Shown here: positions 20,522 through 31,272 of the stretch, piece by piece
Layout: each line of letters begins with the position of its first letter
How positions within the stretch are numbered: position 1 is the first letter of the stretch
Source of the DNA: Fistulifera solaris
Taxonomy: Eukaryota; Bacillariophyta; Bacillariophyceae; Naviculales; Stauroneidaceae
Length of the DNA: 64,000 nucleotides
Assembly (NCBI GenBank): GCA_030295235.1
Contig: AP026125.1
Span: 186,001 to 250,000 of the forward strand
Direction of reading: 5' to 3'
Translations under genes and position numbers: made by a program
The notes under the pieces: generated by a model
The model's input: the letters and a program-made list of their open reading frames with translations, nothing else
Told to the model about the DNA's origin: nothing
Database searches by the model: none

Positions 20522-21771
20522 CTAAGATCCATCTTGGAGAGAACGTCGAATGGCTTCAGCAATCATTTCTTCTTCCGTCATTTGCTCATCAGACGCTCCT
20601 TGCTGCTGGTCGGCGGCAGTGCTATTACGTGCGTTGTTTGAAATAAAATTGTTAAAGGAAGGCGGCATGCCACCAAAGCCGCCACCACTCGCAAATTCCG
20701 CTGCTCTTTGTTGCATTTGCTGCCGCATAGCAGGATCCTGCATCGCCTGACTGACTTGCCGCAAGAGTGCCGGGTTGTTCAACATTTGTTCCATGTACGG
20801 ACTATCTCTCAAGCGTGGATCGTTTCGAATCATGTTCTGAACCATAGGATCCTGTAGGTATGTAATCAGTTAGAGCAAAGTCAAGCGGATAATTTGGACA
20901 CCATTCAACGTACCTGCAACATGCCTTGCAATGCGACAGGATTTGACATAAAATCAGAAGGTATCTGATCAAAATTAAAGGGCATGTTCGAACTAGACCC
21001 AATGGTCGGAGGAACTGGGGGAGGTGCCGGTGCCGCTGATATAGCCTGCGCCTGACGAACCACTGCCTGTAAGATGCCATGAGTTGCAACTAATTTTGGC
21101 CACGCTTCTGCACTCGCTTGCAGAGCATAATATTCAACTCCCTCTCTGATTTCTACAATGAACCCGGCTGCTTTCATGAGCTCATCTCCGCCTCTTTTTC
21201 CTCCTAGTTTTCGTTGAAATGCAGCGTTGGACTTTTTCAAGGAGCGATACTTTTCTTCCATGGGTTGTGTTACAATGTTGGACAGAATCTTTTCTAAAGT
21301 TTGAACCGCGGTCAAATAATCTGCCTGGGATAGTCCGGCACGTAGCGTTGCTAAGGCGGCTTGAAGAGGATCAGCCGTCGGCGCGGGGGCTGATACAGAC
21401 GCCGATGGGAATGCATTAAAGGAAAGTCTACTAGCTGGTTGCGCCGCTGATGCAGAAGCTAAGTTATTATTTGTGGTCGCTGCTTGGCTCGATACTCCGC
21501 CCTCTGCACTAGACGCTGCGGGCGCCGGTTTGCCCATGCAGTGAAGAACGCTACCGTCTTCTAGTTTGAATTCAGAAACAGCAAGCTGCGTGTCGTTGTT
21601 CGATATGAGGCGTCCTCTGAAGATGAGTTTCAGCGATTCAATAGGGATTTTTGTGGCTTCCGCGGCTTGTTGTCGAAGCTGCGTTGATGTAACTGATGGC
21701 TCTATCGTGAGAGGAACTTTAGGTGCGCCATCAGCACCTGTAATGGTTAAGTGAACTGTTAAGGTTGACAT
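20522..21771 (-). CDS. UBL-PUB-STI1-UIM ubiquitin-pathway protein, two exons
   Basis: Exons 21771-20914 and 20851-20522 flank a 62-base intron (GTACGT...CTACAG); the product is 395 residues. Domains in order: ubiquitin-like (3-75; IPIESLKLIFRGRLISNNDT, then LEDGSVLHCMG), a low-complexity Ala/Ser linker, a PUB/PUG domain at about 165-240 (TLEKILSNIVTQPMEEKYRS, then LMKAAGF), an STI1-type Asn-Pro repeat region of the ubiquilin class at 270-345, and a C-terminal UIM (TEEEMIAEAIRRSL). PUB domains usually bind p97/Cdc48, UBL docks on the proteasome and UIM binds ubiquitin. The protein is therefore probably a shuttle linking Cdc48 and the proteasome. The combination is unusual. Confidence 0.85.
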
Positions 21772-22237
21772 GGAGCAAGATCGGTGTTCACTTATGTAGT
21801 GTAATGCTTTTGTTTGATGCCTATTTACTACGGAGTAATTTTGCTGCAATGCGCTCGTCGTCTTCCATCGCCGTCGTCGCTCGCAAAAAACCGTGACGTC
21901 ATGCGTGTGATTGCAACAATGGGAATTCTTTTCTTTGAATCTAAACCGTTTAGAATCATGTTTGTACTGCCAGTACTCGACAAACCTGAATAAATGGCAG
22001 CAGTAGCTTTATCTAGCTAGGTTTTACGATTAGCTGGTAACAAACATCCTTCTAAAGACTAGGTTCTGCTACTTGGCAAAGCAAAAGCGACCGACCACGT
22101 TCAGATCAGCCGGATAACTGACATAGTGCTCTTTGTTTTTTAGCGAATTTGCTTGCTGCATGCCAATATTCGCTTCTAGGTCTAAAATAAGCAACTATCA
22201 ATATTTCTCGAAGTTGATGCGATTTAAACACAATAGG
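21772..22237. other. Intergenic, no supported gene
   Basis: This 466-base stretch lies upstream of the ubiquitin-pathway gene and beyond the 3' end of the transporter gene. No coding or repeat signal was recognised. Confidence 0.4.
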
Positions 22238-24080
22238 CTAAACAACAAACCCGTATGCGGGGCGAATCTGAGTGCTTATATCTGGAAACACTTTCGTCCA
22301 CGACTCTACCATCTCGCGGGTAAGAGAGGGGTGCTGTGTTTCAACAACCGCCGGCGAATCAGCCCAGCATACTATTAAAGTATTCACCGCTCCCTTGATT
22401 ACATTCATCATTACTGATGACACCCACAACCCAATAATAAGCCCAATCCTTTTGAGGCCAAGACGATCATGTTAGATTTCAGTGTACACTCACTTTGATT
22501 AGTGAAACCATAGTAGAAGATAGGTACTTACCCAAACGTTGCAGACTTATTCAGGCCAAGATAAGAAGGACCAAAGTCGGTGGAATGATTTGTGTCATGA
22601 TATTGACTTGACAGAAGTTGCTCCAACAAAATTGCCGAAATTCCAGTTAAAATTCCCACGGAAACAGTCGACGCGTTTAGTACATATCCCACTAGGTTAT
22701 CCGTGATAATCGTTGTCCATCCCCTAGCATGGAAGAGCTCTAACACTTTTCTACCACTTTCTAAGTAGGAGAACCCATATATTCCCACAAACACATACGC
22801 CCACTGATTGAAATAGTTCAAAATATCTTCAAAAAGCCTCGCCAAGCACTCGAGTACGCACAAGTAGATGGACCCACAAAAAGAATCGTCGGCATTATCT
22901 CGCTGCTTTCGAGCGCTCTCGACAAGACAGCGGAACACGCTAACAATTGCTTGAAGAAGTGACCCGAAACAGATGGACCCGAAAGCGAAGGTCAGAGATC
23001 GGAAGAGCGACCCGAAAACAGCAGAGCTGCAACAATTGCTTGCTTCATCTTTATCAAAGCACCACGTAGCCATAACTCCAGCAACTGTCACTTGAATTGT
23101 GTTCTGGCACACGGATGAGCAAGGATTAGCCAGCAAAGTTTCGCTTGAAAAGTGCTTCTCAACAAACTTACCATGACGACAGTACTAGTCCAGTACAGCG
23201 ACAATAAGAAGAGAAAGAAAGCCAGAGATGAGGGATCGCAGGTATCATCGTAATCGTCGGCTGTAATATCGTCAAAGTTCGCCCCCGGGTGAGCTGCTTG
23301 ACATCTTTGAGTTTGATAGGAAAATACACCTACTACCGTGTAAAACCAAAAGACCAACCAAAGAAGACCGAATTGCGTAATGAAACAAGCAATAATGTAG
23401 ATTCCCCAGTTTTGGCTCATCCCTCTGAGCGCAATTTTCAGATTCACCGCGGCGAAAGGCACCATCCGCCAGGCCAAACGAATGTAGTACGTCACAGCTA
23501 GCATCGCGACAAACAGCATAAATGATAAAGCCAGCGATTTGCTCATGATGATGGAAATGAGTAATAGTACGGCTGATGTGACAAAGGAACCGATCAAACA
23601 TCCGTAGACAATCGTCCGCGGAAATGGCCGAAGGACAAAGAAAGTTGTTCCTAAAGCGATGACAAATGCAACGAAACAACCTGGAACAACCAAATAATGG
23701 ATGATGCGAGCTGGGTAAATTTGCATGTATTCCGTTGTTTGCTTCACAAACTCTTCGAATTTTTGAATATCTTCTTCCTTCATACCATCATCCCCCTTTC
23801 GCATCTCATCCTCGAGCGACGCAAAATCGAACTTCATATCTGAATAGCCACGAGGTGCTACCGAAAGGCCCAGGTAAAGCATCACAGCAATATGAAGCCA
23901 AAATAATACTCCAAAGAACATATCCTGGAATTGGGGTGGCGACGGTGCGCTGGCTTCCAGCATCGAGACGTGCTCATCCGCTGCATCGATCGTGACAATC
24001 GGAACTGCGCCGTAAGTCGTCATATTCGCCGAAGCATTTACTAAGGGAGGATTTACTTCATCGTCAACTTTGTGACTCAT
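22238..24080 (-). CDS. Choline-transporter-like protein (SLC44/CTL family), three exons
   Basis: Exons are 24080-23172, 23103-22532 and 22448-22238; introns are 68 and 83 bases with GTAAGT donors. The product has 563 residues. An N-terminal cytosolic tail is followed by a first helix near residue 55, a long extracellular loop with acidic residues, then a bundle of about nine more helices. The CTL hallmarks are the multi-helix middle, the Cys-rich GSLFRSLTFAFGSICFGSLL region and the C-terminal VIKGAVNTLIVCWADSP followed by HPSLTREMVE, which matches the family's ending. Members move choline or related amines across plasma or organelle membranes. The C-terminal exon rescues the family motif, so the splice model is well supported. 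Confidence 0.85.
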
Positions 24081-24431
24081 TCTTTACCAAGGGCTTTGAG
24101 GAGAATAGAACGCGATAAATGAATGGAGCTTTGTAAAGATTTCATTCGTGAAACGTGAAACGGAAGCATGCTTTTCATTGATGTCGATGTCAAAACGACG
24201 TATTTTCGTCATCAAAATCCGGAGATAGTCAACAATGCCCTACCGGTACCGCTTCAAAGTTGCTATATCTTCGAACGTATATCATCTAAGGAAATCATAA
24301 TCGCGTCTAGTAGTCTAAAGAATCAATAAATGATTTACAATCTTCGTTATGATGGTCAATAGGCGAAAAGCTTCTGCATGGTATGGTCACTTGGGCGACA
24401 GCTAATTGCTCGAGCTTAGTTGGGCAAATTC
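24081..24431. other. Intergenic, no supported gene
   Basis: About 350 bases between minus-strand genes, with TACCGGTACCG near 24241. No frame resembles a protein. Confidence 0.4.
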
Positions 24432-25622
24432 TTATAGGAGAAAAGCGAACAACGAACTGAAAGACACTACGCTTCCCCAAACGATGCCCCATTTACCAGC
24501 TGCACTCGACAATACCGAATCAATCGCTGTTGGGCTGTTGTTACTCGACGGAGAATCGGTGCTGGTGGACTCGGAAACCGGGGCCGGTGAGGGTACGGAT
24601 ACAGGAACGGGTGCATTTGTGGGTGCGACGAAAGGCATGTTTTGAAAGGACAGCCATTGTTGTTCACAAGCAAATTGTGTGGCTGTATCACTCAAGCATG
24701 CAGGTTGATCGGATTCATCAGTGGTCAAAGCGTTTCCGGAATCTTGCCATTCTCGTACAGACGGTCCTTCGTACAAGTGACTCGCAAAACCGTGCGACCG
24801 GAGAACGACGATAGCATTCGCAGCCGATTCACCATAAACGACCACTGAACAGCGGAAGCACGGCTCGAAGGATGCTAGCTTTTCTTCTACATTATCGAAG
24901 GAAAGAGGGCCGACCAATGTAGCACCGGATATGTGTCCTCCCGAAAAGTCTTCATTGCAATCATCAGATGCGATTTTTGTTTTCTGGAGTGCACTGTAGG
25001 GTCACTTACCTTCTCGTACGTCCAAAAGCACACCAACGTCTCCATTTTCTTGCATTCGCATGAGTTGTTCGGCACTAAGACGGCGGGATTCGTCAAGCCG
25101 ACCATAAGTCGGAGAGAGCGACAGTGCAGCTGTTGGCGATGGTGACGGTAAAGCAGGCGTCGTAGGAGCAGGCACACCCGAACAAGCGATCGACTCTACT
25201 CCCGTGCATGCTGGTTTCACGGAGTCTGTACCCTCTTCCATCTCGAATTGCTGTGACTTCCACGCATCGATTCCTCCTTCGAAGAGATAGAGATTGGTGA
25301 ATCCGGCTTCCGTGAGAAATTCGAGGGCAACTCTGGCTCGTGCACCGTTACTGTCATAGACCACGATCGGACAGCGCTCGCATCCAGCTAGATCTGCAGG
25401 TGTGGCAACTTGAGCAGCATTACCGAGTGATGCCAAATTTTCTAGAAGCGTACTATTAGGAATGTGCCCGTTCTCGTACTCCCGACTCGTTCGAACATCC
25501 ACTAAGATGTTATAACGTCCCTCGTCGACGCCGTCGGCAAATTCTTGGAGCGTCAAATCGACGAAATCGGCGCTGACGCATTGCAGCAGCAAAAGAAACG
25601 GTAAAAGGGCATTCCGGAACAT
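24432..25622 (-). CDS. Secreted double-rhodanese protein A, probably GPI-anchored
   Basis: Exons 25622-25010 and 24949-24432 flank a 60-base intron; product 376 residues. A signal peptide (MFRNALLPFLLLLQCVSA) leads two rhodanese-fold domains. The first has LVDVRTSREYENGHIPNS and the second LLDVRE, then GGHISGATLVGP. The catalytic Cys position is Asp in domain 1 (VVYDSNGAR) and Gly in domain 2 (VVYGESAAN), so neither can be a classical sulfurtransferase. Each domain has CxxC just before that strand (CERC, CFRC) and a further spaced Cys pair downstream. A Ser/Thr/Pro stalk and a terminal hydrophobic tail suggest GPI attachment. It is head-to-head with its paralogue at 26371, and the intron position (after DVREG/E) is shared. 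Confidence 0.85.
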
Positions 25623-26370
25623 TGCTCGAGTCAGTGGGTCCAACGACTGATTATTGTTTGGATGCAACAATGAATTTGACCGTTTGGAATGATGACGACC
25701 GGTGACAGGTGTGCATTTTTTGTCATTTCGTGCTTTGCATTTATTGGCTACCTAAACTACAGGTACTAATCATCCCATACAGTGAACGTTTTGGATTTTT
25801 GGCGTATGGAAAGAAAAGAATCTTTTCAGATGACCGTCGTACCGTCATGTTTACTCTACGATCTGAAAGTAGCGCGCCTTCTTTATTATGTGACCGTTGC
25901 ACGATAACGGGGGAGGAACGTTCCGCTATCAAAAATCAAGTCAAAGAGTTGGGGCAATATTTCAAAAACACAAATTCAAATTCCAGATCTCTAACCATAC
26001 AACGTGTTCAAGTACATATTATCATAGAATGATTATTCTGAGTGCCGAATGAAGAAAAAGTGCGCGACAGAAAAGACTTCCCCTAAATCGACAAATACAA
26101 TGGGCGACATTACGTATTTAATGAACAAAAATGGCACTTCAACGGAAATTAATCAAACGATTGATTAAGCACGCCCAGTATAACTTGTTTCCGGTATACA
26201 AGAAACGATGCGCTTGTATGATACAAATTCTGCTACCAACCACACCGACACAAAAACAAAAACACGATAAGAGACTTTTTTCATGACAGTCGCTTTGCAT
26301 TTGACCATCCAAAAAACTGAATTGTCGATCTTCAACTGCAATTCATTAAGCTGAAGGGTAACGACAAGCA
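25623..26370. promoter_or_regulatory. Shared divergent promoter region of the rhodanese pair
   Basis: The two paralogues start 748 bases apart in opposite directions, so both promoters lie here. A plus-strand frame at 25709-26032 could encode about 107 residues but has no family resemblance. Co-regulation is inferred from layout alone. Confidence 0.45.
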
Positions 26371-27500
26371 ATGAAGCTTCTAATTGCATCACTTCTGCCT
26401 TTGGCGCATGGCGTCGTCACGGAGCTCTCCACGCAGCAATTGTTCGAAGGAATTCAAGAGAACAAATTTCAAGTGATTGTAGATGTTCGAAGTCAAGCCG
26501 AGTTCGATGCAGGCCACATAGAAGGAGCAACCTTGCTCGAAAACTTGTTTTATTTCGGAATGGGAAGTTTAGAGTCTGCTTCACCAGCCGATCTAGAGGG
26601 TTGTGAGCTATGCCATATAGCCGTGTATGACCGATCTGGTGGTCGAACTATCAACGCCATCGAAATACTGGAAGAAGCGGGCTTCATGAATTTGTACAAT
26701 GGACAGGGAACAAGTCAATGGACGTCAGCTGGATATTCGCTGGTCACAGACGTGAGCGTTGTACCGCCTTGCACCACAGACCCGGCCGCTCAGGAACAGT
26801 GTAGCGCGCTGGAAGAAGCACCCACAACATCGCCAACCGTCAATGATCCCACCGCTATTCGTTCACTGGATGCTGCACAATTTGTTCAACTGCGCAATCA
26901 GGGCATGTTTGATGTTATTTTGGATGTTCGAGAAGGTAGGTTGATATTTTAGACTGCTGGCGTCAATGGAATGTCGCTAATATCTTTTTAGAAACATCCG
27001 GAGGTCACATTACAGGCGCAACTTTGATTGGACCTTTATCCGAAGAGATATTATTGGATTTGGAGGGATGTGCTTATTGCAACATCGCGATCTATGGTGA
27101 AGGTGCGGAGGACGCCGCAGATTTGTTAGTTGAAAATGGCTTCAATGGTCGTCTGTATTTTGGACCGAGTGTTGAGGAATACTCTGATGCTGGTTTCGAG
27201 CTAAGTACCGCTGAATCAGTCGAACCTCGTTGTACAACAGACACAGTCATCCAGGAAGCTTGCGAAGCCAGATGGGTGGAGGATGGTGGAGATTCAGGAG
27301 AGGCGAGCGGTTCAGAACCGCCATCAGCACCCACCCCATCTTCGAAAGAACCCAAGCCCTCTCCAGCAAAAGATCCAACCGAGGAGAAACCTTCGGAGAC
27401 AAATTCTACCGCTGCTCCGGCAGCCCCTACTAGTGATGTGCAGCAGTTTAGTGCGGTGCTGTCTTGCATCATCGGGTTGTCGATAGCCATGCTTCTGTAG
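26371..27500 (+). CDS. Secreted double-rhodanese protein B, probably GPI-anchored
   Basis: Exons 26371-26935 and 26992-27500 flank a 56-base intron; product 357 residues. The architecture is that of protein A: signal peptide (MKLLIASLLPLAHG), rhodanese domain 1 (VIVDVRSQAEFDAGHIEGAT), domain 2 (VILDVRE, then GGHITGATLIGP), a Pro/Ser/Lys stalk and a hydrophobic C-terminal tail (FSAVLSCIIGLSIAMLL). The catalytic Cys is again replaced (VYDRSGGR, IYGEGAED). CELC and CAYC precede those strands, and a CX9C pair follows each domain. The intron is at the same codon and phase as in A, so the pair arose by an inverted duplication after intron gain. A redox or metal-binding role at the cell surface is possible but unproven. 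Confidence 0.85.
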
Positions 27501-27842
27501 AGCTACAACAAAATCTCATAAGTTCATGTTTTCTCGAACATTGTAGCTTTACTTAGAAGTGACCTGTCTTTCATTAGGCTGCTGCCTAATGCCTAGTTTT
27601 AATGGGACATGGGACTAGAATAGTCTCACGCTTTTCGCCTTAGAGTTTTGGCACAATGACCCCTGTTCAGTTCGAGACTGCGACAACTCATGACTATACA
27701 TTTTTGAGTAGAAACCAGTCGTATTTGTGCCTCGAAGTGTCACATCAAAATCCGGTTTTTTTGCCCCATGCTTCCCATTCGTCGAAACAAAACAACAAAG
27801 CAAGACATTTGTTTGTGGTGTACCGCTCATAATGAAACAAAG

Positions 27843-30191
27843 ATGAGTTCGATTGAAGAAGCCCGTAAGGCATTGAAGAAAAGAGATAAAGCGAACAGGA
27901 AAGAGGAGAAATGCACTCCGTTGATCAGTCCGCGAACGAAACGTCCTTCGTTCCTTCGTCGCGAAAGCAGTAAGAACCTCGACAAGCCCGCAGCGACTGT
28001 CAAGCCTGCAGGCGTCAAAAAGATGATTCAGTCGAAAATTGCCACTTTAACTGAAAAGCCGAAGCAAGTGACACCATCCCCAAAGAAGCGAAAGAGTTTG
28101 CTGAAGGCTGGTGTCAAGTTAGCACCAGCTCCCGCCCTGGAAAAGGAAAAGAACAAGAAGGAGACACAAAAGACCCCGGGAAAGTCTATTTGTAAGATCA
28201 AAGCTTCGAAGCTTCCTGTAAACGGTGAGATCAAAAAGTACATTGATACATTGAAGCAACATCATGTGCTGGCGGACATCACTACGACACCTCGCGACAA
28301 CGATCTCGTCACAGCTATCATCCAGGCTACCTGTTGTGATCCTGCCGCGGGGTCGATTGTCTGTGATGCCGATCCTCGTCACATGAGTCCGTCTTTACTG
28401 CTTGATTTCGGAGATGCTTTGCGCTACAATGTCTACTTGACGAAGCTGCAACTGTCGCACATGGATCTGGGAAATGCTTTCTTGAGTTCCGTAGCCGATT
28501 CTCTGCCCAAAAACTATACCCTACAAAAGTTGAACCTGAGTCACAATCAATTCACGAGCGACGCACTGGTGGAGTTCTGCTTGGGTATGAAGAAGAACAA
28601 GGCATTGACGAGTGTCGATTTGCGGCATCAGAATTCGAAAATCTTTACGCATCACGAAAAGGACGTTTTAGAGGCCTTGTCGGAAAATCATTACGTAAAG
28701 GAATTTCATGTCGAGTTTCTATCTCCCAAGTGCGAAAAGGTTATTGAATACGTTTTAGATCGAAATCAGAAAAAAGACAAGAAGTTTCTGTCGCGTGAGA
28801 AGAAGGTGATGGAATTTTTGAAAATAGAGAGTTCCGACGCACAAGCTGACGCGAAAGGATCCGAAGAAGAGAAGGAGATATCTCGGGAGATACGCGAGGA
28901 GGAAACTGATTACTTTTACGAGCTCGAACAAATTGCAAAGAAACATAAGGTCGATTTGACGACTGATAAGGAGAGCGTCTTTTCAAAGCCATGGAGCAGC
29001 ACCTTTGCGTTTGTCGGTTCCCCTGCGGCAGAGGTTGTAAAGTTCCCAGCGACGCCCATGACCGCTGATGGTGCGTTTTTAACCACCGACTTCATTGACA
29101 ACTTTCTCAAAAAGGGAGACGATGGTGTGTTAATATTTGAGTTTACCAATCAGTTCAAGTTGTTTAAACGTTTTGGAACCGACGATCCTGCCCGTTCTGT
29201 TATTGTCAAGAAGTTCGTGAAAGTGTTGCTCAAGCATCCGAAACAGGATAATATCAATATCCTTAACATGGCCAATACATGTATAGGAGACGATTTTGTG
29301 GATCTATTTTGTCGGTCATGCGCAACCAAGAAGAAGTTCGCACGCTTGCATCAATTGAACTTTGAAACCAATTTTTTAAGCAACGCTGGTTTGTTGGCAC
29401 TTGCCGAGAATATCTTGAGTCCCGATGTCTGGAAGTATCTGCAATGCGTGAAACTTGACAATCAGAAATCGCCTGTTAAAACAGCTGCAGAGATTGCCTT
29501 GGCCAAAGCGTTGTGGATCAATCGGAGTGTCATTCGTTTTTCTTTGAGGATACGGAATCTGCGTGAGCGACAACGCATTCAGCAGTCTATACAGCGAAAC
29601 ATCGACTTTCTACGACAAGCTCGTCAGCTTCATCGCAAGCAGACTGGTACCCTCGTCCAAAGGAAAAGGAATAAGATGGAACAGCTATTCGACAAAATTG
29701 CAGAAAACGATGCATCATGTACATCAGTCGAAATTGTTGGCGATCCACTGTTTCTTGCTTTGCATCAAAGGGAAATCATCAAGTCGGCCGCGGCGTTCGC
29801 AACCAATTCCCATGTCACCAAGCTAAAAATGACTCTACTAAAACTAGATGACGAATGGGCCACTCACTTTGCCGCGAGTTTGAAACAAAATGAGACGTTA
29901 GAGAGCGTCGATCTGGACAGTAATGCAATCGGATCTGCCGGCATCACTGCGATCATTGAAGCTCTGTCGGTGAACAAAAGTGTCACGGAATTGCAGCTCC
30001 GCCATCAGAGCAAGCCCGTAAGTAGCAAAGACGAAGAGGCGTTGCCTGGACTTTTGGGGAGCAACAAGCACTTGGTCAAGTTGGGAATGGACTTTCGTAG
30101 CACTCAAGCGCGTAATCTGATGGACAACAAGATCAGAAGTAACCAAGAGCTGAAGCGGAAGAGTAGAAGTTCGCCGAGCAAAAGCAAATGA
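27843..30191 (+). CDS. Leucine-rich repeat protein with tropomodulin-like modules
   Basis: The product is 782 residues from this ATG; an in-frame ATG 75 bases upstream would add 25. A basic Lys/Pro/Ser-rich N-terminus of about 150 residues is followed by up to three related LRR modules. The first has LQKLNLSHNQFTSDALVEF. The second is more diverged. The third has LESVDLDSNAIGSAGITAII, then LLGSNKHLVKLGMDF and RNLMDNKI, which closely follows the C-terminal LRR cap of tropomodulin. Tropomodulins cap actin pointed ends. Here the N-terminal tropomyosin- and actin-binding helices are not recognisable, so an actin role is only suggested. Confidence 0.7.
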   Translation: MSSIEEARKALKKRDKANRKEEKCTPLISPRTKRPSFLRRESSKNLDKPAATVKPAGVKKMIQSKIATLTEKPKQVTPSPKKRKSLLKAGVKLAPAPALEKEKNKKETQKTPGKSICKIKASKLPVNGEIKKYIDTLKQHHVLADITTTPRDNDLVTAIIQATCCDPAAGSIVCDADPRHMSPSLLLDFGDALRYNVYLTKLQLSHMDLGNAFLSSVADSLPKNYTLQKLNLSHNQFTSDALVEFCLGMKKNKALTSVDLRHQNSKIFTHHEKDVLEALSENHYVKEFHVEFLSPKCEKVIEYVLDRNQKKDKKFLSREKKVMEFLKIESSDAQADAKGSEEEKEISREIREEETDYFYELEQIAKKHKVDLTTDKESVFSKPWSSTFAFVGSPAAEVVKFPATPMTADGAFLTTDFIDNFLKKGDDGVLIFEFTNQFKLFKRFGTDDPARSVIVKKFVKVLLKHPKQDNINILNMANTCIGDDFVDLFCRSCATKKKFARLHQLNFETNFLSNAGLLALAENILSPDVWKYLQCVKLDNQKSPVKTAAEIALAKALWINRSVIRFSLRIRNLRERQRIQQSIQRNIDFLRQARQLHRKQTGTLVQRKRNKMEQLFDKIAENDASCTSVEIVGDPLFLALHQREIIKSAAAFATNSHVTKLKMTLLKLDDEWATHFAASLKQNETLESVDLDSNAIGSAGITAIIEALSVNKSVTELQLRHQSKPVSSKDEEALPGLLGSNKHLVKLGMDFRSTQARNLMDNKIRSNQELKRKSRSSPSKSK

Positions 30192-31272
30192 TGAACAGAG
30201 CGATTGAAGAGGTAATTGTCAATCCTGCGTAGCTCCGCAACATTCTATCTAAATTCCCTGGTTTCTATGATCCCGATTTATCTCATCTAGATCTAAACTA
30301 TAGGCTTAGTGAGCGGTGGCAAACTTTGCGACGCTTGAGCTTTTTTACCTGGATCTGTAGTGCTACAGCTCGTTGTCCACATTCGGACACAGACACAGGA
30401 CATGAACTCTAAACCAATGAGTAAAGACACGGTTCGTCCCCTCATGGATAAAATGGAATCTCTTTTACTGTAGGGTTTAGTGTCTAGCTGGTCCGAGTCA
30501 GGCTGTGGTGTGTGGTGTATAGTTCTTCAAATACCGGTATCAGGATTTTCGATACCGGAATACGGTAATATACGGTATCGTACGGTATCGATACCGTATT
30601 GGGTTTCAGCGCCTTGACGGGAAAGCTCTCGCATCTTCACCTTAACTGCCGCGGAATCACGGGAATCCAGTCGTACGTGCCCCAGTCTTGTTTGAACTAA
30701 CTTCAAATACCGGTATCGAAAATCCCAATACCCGAATACCGGTATTATACTGGTATTATACCGTACGGTATTGCGGTATTCTAGAGGCCGTCGAACTATA
30801 GTGTGGTGTGGCTTGTGCCAAGTGCCAAATGCCAAATCACAAATAAATCACACATCACACTGCAACTTGGAGTACCGAGTAAGTGGCGGATCCCGGAAGC
30901 GGGAAGTGGAGAGCTGAGAGCTGAGAAGTACCAGTAAAAAGCGAGGAAGAAAAAAAAAGACAAAACCTTCGAGCTTCGAGAGTTGCAAGAACTCGGCCAT
31001 CGGCCTTTCACATTTCAGACTTCAGACGGTTTCAAACACAGAAATAGTCCGCACTGGCGGGCATAAAGTACGAACTGCATTGTTCGCTCCAAGAAAACCA
31101 TTTAGTACAGAACCCCGACTAACAGGGTTGTACGTTGTACGAGAGAAGCAAAAATGACTGGGATGATTTTTACCCTCTCACAAAGCAAAAACAGGAACAA
31201 ATCTTTCGCTTTGCCTGGCCAGGAAAATCTTGAGAACTCACTCATCAAAATTGCCAACCACAAAAATTCGAC
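30192..31272. repeat. Intergenic region with TACCGGTA-rich direct repeats
   Basis: Two copies of an approximately 80-bp unit lie in direct orientation at about 30525-30604 and 30701-30783. Both begin CTTCAAATACCGGTATC and both are dense in overlapping ATACGGTA, TACCGTA and GGTATCG words that can fold on themselves. They are about 96 bases apart and noticeably diverged. The remainder holds runs such as GTGCCAAGTGCCAAATGCC. No gene was recognised. Confidence 0.6.

Noticed and set aside
25709-26032. 107-codon plus-strand frame between the rhodanese genes
   Set aside because: It falls inside the shared promoter region and shows no protein-like conservation pattern.
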